A stretch of DNA of 64,000 nt from VGJW01 sp035285595 (GTDB lineage Bacteria; Cyanobacteriota; Sericytochromatia; S15B-MN24; VGJW01). A model generated the notes under the pieces. The model saw nothing but the letters and a program-made list of their open reading frames with translations, did no database searches and was not told the origin of the DNA. Made by a program: the position numbers and the translations under genes. The first letter of the stretch is position 1. Each line of letters opens with the position of its first letter. The stretch is from NCBI GenBank assembly GCA_035285595.1, contig JAYKGV010000042.1, positions 5,639-69,638 on the forward strand, given 5' to 3'. Positions 18,340 through 25,161 of this stretch are shown in pieces.

Positions 18340-18906
18340 ATGGAACTGGTGATCAAAGGCAAGAACATCGTCATCACCGACGCCCTGAAGGACTATGCCC
18401 GCGAAAAGCTCGGCAGGGTGACGCACTTCATGGAGGATATCCGTCAGGCCCATGTCGAGCTGACAGTCATCCGCAATCCGTCGGTGGCCGAGAACCAAAT
18501 CGTCGAGGTGACCCTCCACGCCAATGGGGCGTTGATCCGCGGGGAGGAGGCTTCCACCGACATGTACGCTTCGATCGATCTCGTCTCCGACAAGATTGCC
18601 CGCCAGCTCAAGCGACACAAGCAGCGGCTCGAAGACCGTCGCCACGCAAGGACGAAGACCGTGGCGGTGGTGGCGGAAGAATCTGCCGTCGAGCCGATGG
18701 AAGTCGACGAGGCGCCCCAGATTGTCAGGGTTCGTGACGCCGTGGCCACGGATCTGACGCCGGATGATGCCGCCTATCAGCTCGATTTGTCCGGCAAGGA
18801 CTTCCTGGCCTTCCACAACCGGCAAACCGGACGCTTCGCCGTCATCTATCATCGCCGAGACGGCAACTACGGCCTCATCGAGCCCGATCAGCATCCCCAG
18901 CCGTGA
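18340..18906 (+). CDS. hpf: Ribosome hibernation promoting factor, long form
   Basis: 188 residues. Residues 1-100 are the S30AE domain (VIKGKNIVITDALKDYAREKLG...) that binds between the ribosomal subunits; residues about 128-184 are the C-terminal dimerisation domain (AYQLDLSGKDFLAFHNRQTGR...VIYHRRDGNYGLIEP) that pairs two 70S into 100S particles. A good GAGGAA site precedes the ATG by eight bases. The next gene, a PilZ protein, starts within this gene's stop codon. Confidence 0.95.
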   Translation: MELVIKGKNIVITDALKDYAREKLGRVTHFMEDIRQAHVELTVIRNPSVAENQIVEVTLHANGALIRGEEASTDMYASIDLVSDKIARQLKRHKQRLEDRRHARTKTVAVVAEESAVEPMEVDEAPQIVRVRDAVATDLTPDDAAYQLDLSGKDFLAFHNRQTGRFAVIYHRRDGNYGLIEPDQHPQP

Positions 18907-19532
18907 CGGGGCGGGGTCCCGTCCTGCAGGAAGGCCAGCCCGTCCACGTGCAGTGGGGGCATCTCCTCCTCAAAGGGCATGTCCAATCCGTTGGCTCGGA
19001 GCACGTGACCCTCGCCTTTCAGGTGCCGTTCGAGGACCCAGGGGTGCTGGTGACGACTTGGCCATCGGGTCAGACGACCGTGATCGAGTCCTCGTGGTTC
19101 CATGCCCGCCAGCGCCTCGAGATCCGCCTTCCTGCGCCTGAGGGTTTGCAGGACTCGTGGCGACCGGGTACCGCGCCCTTGCCGTCCGGGGACAAGAGAG
19201 GCACGGTGCGACTCGACTTGCAGCTTCCCGTAGTCCTGCGGCTCGACCGTGCCGTAGCCAGAGGGCATACTTTGAATATGTCGGGCGGTGGCATGTTGGT
19301 CCATAGTCCAGTTGCTCTCCCGGTCGGGAAGGACCTGAAAGTCAGCCTGCAGCTGCGTGACGGCTCCCTTGAAGAGCTTGTTCGTGTGTTGCGGAAGGTG
19401 GGACACCAGACCTTCGCCCTTCGGTTCCTGGGCGAACCCGCTTCCGGAACTCGCCGCATGAGGCGCATCATGGCACACATGCGTCCTTCCACCCCCGGAA
19501 CTCGTCACTCGTGGAATCTCAAACGCCCCTGA
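18903..19532 (+). CDS. PilZ-domain protein (predicted c-di-GMP receptor, YcgR-like)
   Basis: 209 residues from a GTG overlapping the hpf stop. The N-terminal half (about 1-85) is a YcgR-N-like split barrel with a FQVPFEDPGVL segment; the C-terminal PilZ barrel keeps both c-di-GMP motifs, RGTVR at 99-103 (RxxxR) and NMSGGG at 125-130 (NxSxxG). It should bind c-di-GMP and alter motility or envelope machinery. Its end overlaps the tatC start by 22 nt, placing it between ribosome hibernation and Tat export. Confidence 0.9.
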   Translation: MTGRGPVLQEGQPVHVQWGHLLLKGHVQSVGSEHVTLAFQVPFEDPGVLVTTWPSGQTTVIESSWFHARQRLEIRLPAPEGLQDSWRPGTAPLPSGDKRGTVRLDLQLPVVLRLDRAVARGHTLNMSGGGMLVHSPVALPVGKDLKVSLQLRDGSLEELVRVLRKVGHQTFALRFLGEPASGTRRMRRIMAHMRPSTPGTRHSWNLKRP

Positions 19533-20335
19533 CCTCTGCTGCCGAGCCCGAAGAGGGCCGTCCCCCGTTGGCCGCCGTCACTCCCGCCGTCGCCGGCCCC
19601 CACGCCAGCGTGCCGCGACGCGCCCCCGGGGAGATGACCCCTGTCGAGCACCTCGAGGAGCTTCGCTTTCGTCTTTTCAAGGCCGTCCTGGCCTTGTTGG
19701 CGGGATTCCTCGTCTGCTTCGGCCTTCACGAACAGCTGATTCCAATCCTGCTCGCTCCGGTCGAGGAACCGCTCGGGGGCCTTGGTCGACTCATCACGAC
19801 GCGTCCAGCCGAATACTTCCTCGCCACCTTGCACGTGGCTGCCCTGGGGGGATTGACTTTGGCCCTGCCGGTCATCCTCTACCAGATCCTGGCCTTCGTG
19901 AAGCCGGGTCTGCGGCCGGTAGAACAGCGCCACGTGGTCCCGTTGGCGATCGGCGCCGCCGTGCTTTTCGCCTTGGGGCTCGCCTTCTCCTATATCGTCC
20001 TTTTGCCCATCGGCTTCAGATTCCTCGTGGCCTTCACCCCGGCGAGCATCACGCCCATGCTCACGGTGGCCGCCGTGCTGGACTTCTGTGTCCTGTTTCT
20101 GTTTGCGACAGGAGTGGTTTTCGAGTTGCCTGTCGTGCTGGTGGCCTTGGGCCTGGCGGGCGTCCTGACCTGGCGCCAACTGGCCGCATTCCGCCGACCT
20201 GCCATTCTCGGGGCCTTCATCCTGGGGGCCGTGCTGTCGCCTTCGCCGGATGTACTGTCCCAAGTCATCCTGGCCGTGGTACTGCTCCTGCTGTACGAAG
20301 CCAGCCTGGCCCTGATGCGGTTCTTGAGGCCCTGA
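19511..20335 (+). CDS. tatC: Sec-independent protein translocase TatC
   Basis: 274 residues from a GTG at 19511 inside the preceding gene. A Pro/Ala-rich tail of about 40 residues precedes the conserved MTPVEHLEELRFRLFKAV start that binds twin-arginine signal peptides. Six membrane segments follow, with the FVKPGLRPVEQR loop and the ATGVVFELP signature. It is the receptor of the Tat pathway for folded proteins. No tatA or tatB is adjacent. Confidence 0.95.
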   Translation: MESQTPLTSAAEPEEGRPPLAAVTPAVAGPHASVPRRAPGEMTPVEHLEELRFRLFKAVLALLAGFLVCFGLHEQLIPILLAPVEEPLGGLGRLITTRPAEYFLATLHVAALGGLTLALPVILYQILAFVKPGLRPVEQRHVVPLAIGAAVLFALGLAFSYIVLLPIGFRFLVAFTPASITPMLTVAAVLDFCVLFLFATGVVFELPVVLVALGLAGVLTWRQLAAFRRPAILGAFILGAVLSPSPDVLSQVILAVVLLLLYEASLALMRFLRP

Positions 20336-20336
20336 C

Positions 20337-21122
20337 TCAGGCCGATCCGGGGCCCCCACCGGGTGGCTGCCGAAGACTTTGGGTCGCACTTCGCACCAGC
20401 CGTCCCAGCCCCTGCCCCAGCGCCTGTCCGAGCCCTCCCGTGCCGGGCCGGGGGGCTTCGGGTGGCGTGACCTGCGGCACCGGAAGGTCCTCGGGAACCG
20501 ACAGGGCACCCGTCCCACCCGACAACCGGATACGCGGCGCGGGAAACAGCTCGCACAAGAAGGGGTCCGCCTCGAAAGCCGCGTGCAGCACACTTACGGG
20601 GTGCAAGATGCCGCGCAAACTCTCGATACGAAGGTCACGCAGAGCCGCCGGCCCCTCCTCAGGGAGCCGCACCATCGCCGCATTGAGATTACGGGCGAAT
20701 TCTTCAACGGCCTGACGCGCGCCCTCCATCTGCAAGCCCGCCATCTCCATCCGGCGCCTAAGATCGGCCTTGGGTGCCGCATGCTGGACCAATCCTTGCA
20801 GATATTGCCGCTCCGCTTCGCCATACGGGGCAAGAAGGGCCTCCCGATCGGTATCCGGTCGCAGCAGGGCCAGGACCAACCGCAGGGCTTCGAGCGGTCG
20901 GGAGTAGTCTTCGAGGAGGCGACGCCCAAGGGCCAGAAGCACTGACATCTCTCCGGCACGTTCCACCGCGCCTCTGTCCCAGCCTTGGGGCTGAGCGGGA
21001 GCGACGACCCCTGGAGAGACCCGCAAAGCATCCCCGCTCGTCAGCGGCTGGGTCACGGGACCGCGCGGCTTGCTGGCTTGCCCGGGCGGCAAGCTCCCCG
21101 TTCCTCTCCATTGGTCTGTCAT
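20337..21122 (-). CDS. Hypothetical helical protein, end of the GTPase/GGDEF operon
   Basis: 261 residues. The ATG overlaps the upstream cyclase stop (ATGA). The N-terminal 55 residues are Pro/Gly-rich, the middle (about 60-165) is strongly helical (RRLLEDYSRPLEALRLVLALL, AERQYLQGLVQHA), and the C-terminus is a disordered Gly/Pro/Gln tail. No catalytic motif. Last gene of a four-gene minus-strand operon with a roadblock protein, an MglA-like GTPase and a diguanylate cyclase; probably an adaptor. Confidence 0.7.
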   Translation of the reverse strand: MTDQWRGTGSLPPGQASKPRGPVTQPLTSGDALRVSPGVVAPAQPQGWDRGAVERAGEMSVLLALGRRLLEDYSRPLEALRLVLALLRPDTDREALLAPYGEAERQYLQGLVQHAAPKADLRRRMEMAGLQMEGARQAVEEFARNLNAAMVRLPEEGPAALRDLRIESLRGILHPVSVLHAAFEADPFLCELFPAPRIRLSGGTGALSVPEDLPVPQVTPPEAPRPGTGGLGQALGQGLGRLVRSATQSLRQPPGGGPGSA

Positions 21123-23065
21123 CGAATTTCCTCCGATACCGGGCGTCCTACCCGGTTCCGACCCTCGTGCTTGGCTCGATAAAGGGCTTCATCCGCCACC
21201 CGGACCATCGACTCGACCGTCAACCCATGGTGACCGAAGGAGGCATGTCCCAAACTGGCGGTGACCCTGCGGTCCGGCAGGAAGTCCCTGTCGCTGAAGG
21301 CGTGTTGCTCGAAGCGGCGACGCAGTTTCTCGGCCAGGGCGTGGGCACCCTCCGGACCCGTCTCAGGCAACAGAACGGCGAACTCTTCCCCGCCATAACG
21401 CGCCACGAGGTCGACCTTCCGCACGCTTTCACGAATCAGGGACGCCACCTCACGAAGGATTTGGTCGCCCGCCAGATGGCCCAGACGATCATTGACGAGC
21501 TTGAAGTGATCGATGTCCAGAAGCACCAGGCTGAAATCACGTTTGTATCGGACCGCCTTGGCCAGCTCCTGATCGAACACCTCGACGAAATGCCTGCGGT
21601 TGAAGACGCCCGTGAGGGGATCCGTGATGGACCGCTCGTGTGCTCGCCGCCACTGCTCCGCATTGAACACCGCAGAGGCCGCATGGGCCACCAAGGTCTC
21701 GGCCATGTCCCGACCGGTCGGCAAGAGGTCACGTTCCGTAGCAACCACGACCAGCCCCAGCATCGTCTGCTGCATCCGCATGGGAAACAGCAGGACCTGT
21801 CCCGCATCTTCGAAGCCCGTGCCCTCGAGAGCTTCCGGCTCCAAGCGCAACGAAGGCGGATAGCCCGAGCGATCGAGGAAATACAGCCACGACTCGGGCG
21901 GCAGGGAACCCGGCGGACTCGAACCCGCCACGAGGTGCCAGCCATCCCCTTGAGACAAATAACAATCCACCCACTCCGCAGGTTGCATGAAGCGAGGAAG
22001 CAAGCGGACACATGCCTCGCAGGCCCGGGTGGCGTCGAGCGTTCGACCGACCTCGCGCGTGGCGCGTGTGAGGTCGTGTAGGCGATGGATGAGTTCGGTA
22101 GCCTTGCGTGCTTCTTCGCGTGCCCGCACGTGCAGCCGCCATGTCAACAGGGCGCCGGAGGCCGCCTGAGCCAGCTCAGCCAACTCTGCAAGCTCGGTTG
22201 GCGTAAAGAGCCTCGGAGAGCGGCTGCCCACGACGAGAACGCCCAGATCATCCATAGGCGTCAACAGCGGCGCCGCCATGGCCGACGCCAGATTCTGATG
22301 CCCCAGGCCAAGGCGCTCGCCCTCGGAAGCCGCAAGATTCGGAATGGCCACGGGACGTCCCTCCCAGAGAGCCTGCGCCAGGCAGCCGGCCGCATCCGCC
22401 GGCAACGGCGCACGATGGGCGTGGGTTGCCGCAAGAGCCGTGGCCATGCCGGCCTGTCCGGGTCGATGAACCCCGAGCTCCTCGGCCAGATGAAAGCTGT
22501 CTGCCTCCAGTTGGTACAGGGCCACCACCTCGGCTCCAAGAGCCCTGGCCACAGTGGCACATACGACTTCAGCCAGAAGAGAAAGATCCTCAGACTGGTG
22601 GATATTTGCTGCAAGCTGACGCAAAGCTTGAATCTGCCGCCCCACTTCGCCAAGCCCCTCGTCCGCCCGGGAAAGGCGATGACGGGCCACGACGAGCGAC
22701 AATCCGGTACCCAACGCCTCGACCACGTCGGCCGACACCGGCTGTCCCCGTGTAAGAAAGCGTGCCGTGAGGGGTGGGGACGGCGTCAGTTCCGAAACCA
22801 CCCACGCCTCACCCGCCGAAGCATCGGGGCCGGGCATCAGCCCTCCCAGTGCCGCCACGGTAAGGTGAGCTTCGAGTTCGGGACGTGTGGCCGCAGCGCG
22901 CCACGGCAGAGCCGGATCCTCGCGGACCAGCAATGCGGCATCGCCATCGGCGGCTTCTTCCCGCCACGTGGCGAGGACCCTGCGCATGTAATCCTGCAGG
23001 CCATCGGCCTCGCGCCACAGGGGCAACAAGGCCGCGGTGCAACTCTCGCCGGGAATAGCCCTCAC
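21119..23065 (-). CDS. GAF-GGDEF diguanylate cyclase
   Basis: 648 residues from a GTG at 23065 overlapping the upstream GTPase stop. There are two GAF-like regions (about 140-295 and 325-470) and a C-terminal GGDEF domain opening with DPLTGVFNRRHF. The active site reads GGEEF at about 557, and the product-inhibition I-site RKVD lies exactly five residues upstream, so the enzyme should make c-di-GMP under feedback control. No EAL domain and no clear membrane segment; cytoplasmic. It is the probable source for the PilZ and MshEN proteins nearby. Confidence 0.93.
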   Translation of the reverse strand: MRAIPGESCTAALLPLWREADGLQDYMRRVLATWREEAADGDAALLVREDPALPWRAAATRPELEAHLTVAALGGLMPGPDASAGEAWVVSELTPSPPLTARFLTRGQPVSADVVEALGTGLSLVVARHRLSRADEGLGEVGRQIQALRQLAANIHQSEDLSLLAEVVCATVARALGAEVVALYQLEADSFHLAEELGVHRPGQAGMATALAATHAHRAPLPADAAGCLAQALWEGRPVAIPNLAASEGERLGLGHQNLASAMAAPLLTPMDDLGVLVVGSRSPRLFTPTELAELAELAQAASGALLTWRLHVRAREEARKATELIHRLHDLTRATREVGRTLDATRACEACVRLLPRFMQPAEWVDCYLSQGDGWHLVAGSSPPGSLPPESWLYFLDRSGYPPSLRLEPEALEGTGFEDAGQVLLFPMRMQQTMLGLVVVATERDLLPTGRDMAETLVAHAASAVFNAEQWRRAHERSITDPLTGVFNRRHFVEVFDQELAKAVRYKRDFSLVLLDIDHFKLVNDRLGHLAGDQILREVASLIRESVRKVDLVARYGGEEFAVLLPETGPEGAHALAEKLRRRFEQHAFSDRDFLPDRRVTASLGHASFGHHGLTVESMVRVADEALYRAKHEGRNRVGRPVSEEIR

Positions 23066-23643
23066 CGGGTCCACCCAAGGCGCACCAAGGACTCGATCGC
23101 ACGCCAGGTCTCGACCACGCCCGGACCGTCCTTGGCCACGGCCAGGACAGCAGGAGGCCGCACGTCCTCCAGGCAAGCGACCACGACCTCGAGGGGGACG
23201 GCATCATGCACGTCGGCATGGTTGACCTGCAAAACCAGCGGCATGGCCTCCGGCTTGTATCCGAACGCGACAAGATGCCCTCTCAATTCCAGCCAAGCCG
23301 CTCGATTGGCTTCCTGGCGCGCGGCGGAGGCATCTGCCACGAACACCACGCCATCGATGTCGGACAGCAGGTTTCGGCGTGTACTGGAAAAGACGGCATG
23401 TCCGGGGATCGTTGCCGCCTCGAAACGAACGGCCCAGCCCGTCTCAGGCTCACCAAGGATGGGAAGACGCCAATAACGCAAGCTCCGCTCGGCATCTGGA
23501 GAAGCCTCGACTACGGCGCCCCTGCGGTCCATCGGCAACGCATCGTGCAACGCCCGGAGGTTCGCGGCCTTGCCTGCCCCGGCCGGACCGAAATACGCGA
23601 CCTTGGCCCGGATCTCGCGCCTGCCGTAGTGCAACACGGCCAC
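23062..23643 (-). CDS. MglA-like small GTPase with degenerate nucleotide site
   Basis: 193 residues. The overall layout matches MglA: an N-terminal VAYFGP... P-loop, a TIPGHAVFSSTRRNLL switch region, DGVVFVADAS and the base-recognition strand. The P-loop reads GPAGAGKAAN at 19-28: the Lys is present but the following Ser/Thr that ligates Mg2+ is Ala, and NKxD is replaced by NHAD (141-144). GTP hydrolysis is therefore doubtful. It follows a roadblock gene by 11 bp and precedes the cyclase, so it probably works as a polarity-type switch or pseudo-GTPase scaffold. Confidence 0.85.
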   Translation of the reverse strand: MAVLHYGRREIRAKVAYFGPAGAGKAANLRALHDALPMDRRGAVVEASPDAERSLRYWRLPILGEPETGWAVRFEAATIPGHAVFSSTRRNLLSDIDGVVFVADASAARQEANRAAWLELRGHLVAFGYKPEAMPLVLQVNHADVHDAVPLEVVVACLEDVRPPAVLAVAKDGPGVVETWRAIESLVRLGWTR

Positions 23644-23654
23644 GCAGGCGCCCC

Positions 23655-24137
23655 TTAAAGATCGCCGAAGAGACCGTCGAGGGCCGACGCGTCGGGAAGA
23701 GACTCGGTCGAAGACCCCTGACGAGCTTGGACCAAGGCCTCACCCAGTGTCTGCTCGATGGGCAGCAAGGTCGCCTCCAGCTCCTCGACCGGCACCTCGG
23801 CGGCCGCCTGAACAATGAGAAAGTCGCCGGAGGTGAGGCAGAAGCAAAGCGTCCGGGTCTCGCTGCCCGGCAAGACAAAAGTCTGGGGGGCGCTCTCACC
23901 CGTCATCCGGGCCAGCTCGGAGAGTGTTCTGAAGGAGGCGGCGACCAAGGCTGCAACTCCAGGATCGCCCATGCGCCCCTCTCCGGCATGGGCCAACGTA
24001 AGGCCACTGGCATCCAGCACGGCGCAGCCCAGGATGCCCGGCTCACCCGAGAGTCCTTCGACCTCGTGGGTCATCAAATCACCCAAATCCTCGGTGATGA
24101 CGAGGCGGGTCAGGACATGGCGTTCAGTCACGGGCAA
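23655..24137 (-). CDS. Roadblock/LC7 (MglB-like) domain protein
   Basis: 160 residues; a later ATG at residue 22 is an alternative start. The central 100 residues have the roadblock pattern: LSGEPGILGCAVLDASGLTLAH, then a helix ending FRTLSELARMTG and a strand pair TRTLCFCLTSGDFLIVQA. MglB-type proteins are GAPs or partners of MglA GTPases and form a homodimer platform. First gene of the operon with the GTPase and the GGDEF cyclase. The C-terminal tail (about 35 residues) is Ser/Asp-rich. Confidence 0.82.
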   Translation of the reverse strand: MPVTERHVLTRLVITEDLGDLMTHEVEGLSGEPGILGCAVLDASGLTLAHAGEGRMGDPGVAALVAASFRTLSELARMTGESAPQTFVLPGSETRTLCFCLTSGDFLIVQAAAEVPVEELEATLLPIEQTLGEALVQARQGSSTESLPDASALDGLFGDL

Positions 24138-24256
24138 TTACCATCCTGCCTTCCCATACCCCATCCGGGTCAAGATCACAAGCCCGTCGACGCTTTACGT
24201 TCCGGCCTGCCCGGCTTTAGCATGTTCCTAAGGGTCGCTGGCCCGGAGGGAAAGCT

Positions 24257-25081
24257 GTGGATGGGGCAACGTTGACCGTCTACACCGTATCGGACGCCTC
24301 GGGAGAGACGGCCGAGCTCGTGGCACGTGCGGCCGCCCTGCAGTTCAAGGGCCACCCCATCAAGCTGGTGCGCCTGCCCCGGGCCCGGACACCGGAACAG
24401 ATTTCCGGCATGTTGACGCTGGCGACCCAGACCCGATGTGTCATGGCTTACACCATCGTGGACGTCCGCCTGCGCGAAACCCTCCAGGCGGAGGCCAAGC
24501 GCAAAGGGATTCCAACGGTCGACATCCTGGGGTCCCTGATCAACGTCCTGGGCCTGATTCTCGGTGCCGAGCCCCACTTCGAGTCCGGTCTGCTTCACCA
24601 GAAGGACGAGGCCTACTTCAGCCGGATGGAAGCCATCGAGTTCGCCATCCACTACGACGACGGCAAGGACCCCAGGGGGTTGGCCCTCGCGGACCTCGTG
24701 TTGGTGGGCGTCAGCCGCACGTCCAAGACCCCCACCAGCATGTACCTGGCCCAGGTTCGCGGCCTGAAGACCAGCAATGTCCCCCTGGTCCTCGGTGTCC
24801 AGCCTCCGCGCGAACTCTTCGCACTTCCTGCCGGGCGCGTGATCGGCTTGACGCTCAACCCTTCCACCCTGCTGGACATCCGGACCCAGCGCCTCCAGAA
24901 CCTCGGGTTGACGGGCTCGACCTCTTACGCCAGCGCTCGGCATATCGCGGACGAACTGGATTATGCCGAGGCCATCTTCCGCAAGCTGCGCTGTCCCGTC
25001 GTGGACGTGACACACAAGGCCATCGAAGAGACGGCGGCCGAAATCCTCGAACTGACCCAACGCAAGGAAACCTTCGTCTAG
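24257..25081 (+). CDS. ppsR: PPDK/PEP synthase regulatory protein (PSRP, DUF299)
   Basis: 274 residues from a GTG. The bifunctional kinase/phosphorylase features are clear: YTVSDASGETAELVARAA at the N-terminus, DILGSLINVLG, the ADP-binding P-loop GVSRTSKTPTSMYLA and the RLQNLGL/YA block. PSRP phosphorylates a Thr of pyruvate phosphate dikinase with ADP, inactivating it, and removes that phosphate with Pi. ppdK starts 80 bp downstream on the same strand. Confidence 0.95.
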   Translation: MDGATLTVYTVSDASGETAELVARAAALQFKGHPIKLVRLPRARTPEQISGMLTLATQTRCVMAYTIVDVRLRETLQAEAKRKGIPTVDILGSLINVLGLILGAEPHFESGLLHQKDEAYFSRMEAIEFAIHYDDGKDPRGLALADLVLVGVSRTSKTPTSMYLAQVRGLKTSNVPLVLGVQPPRELFALPAGRVIGLTLNPSTLLDIRTQRLQNLGLTGSTSYASARHIADELDYAEAIFRKLRCPVVDVTHKAIEETAAEILELTQRKETFV

Positions 25082-25161
25082 ACCTGTGGGGCCGCAAAGA
25101 TGCGGCTCTCCCCCCCCGACCCCCGTTCGAAGACGAACGGTCGAACCCTGAGGAGACCACG

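Noticed and set aside
24436..25161. Upstream extension of the PPDK frame
   Set aside because: This part overlaps ppsR in another frame; the true ATG at 25162 has a ribosome site and the family's normal N-terminus.
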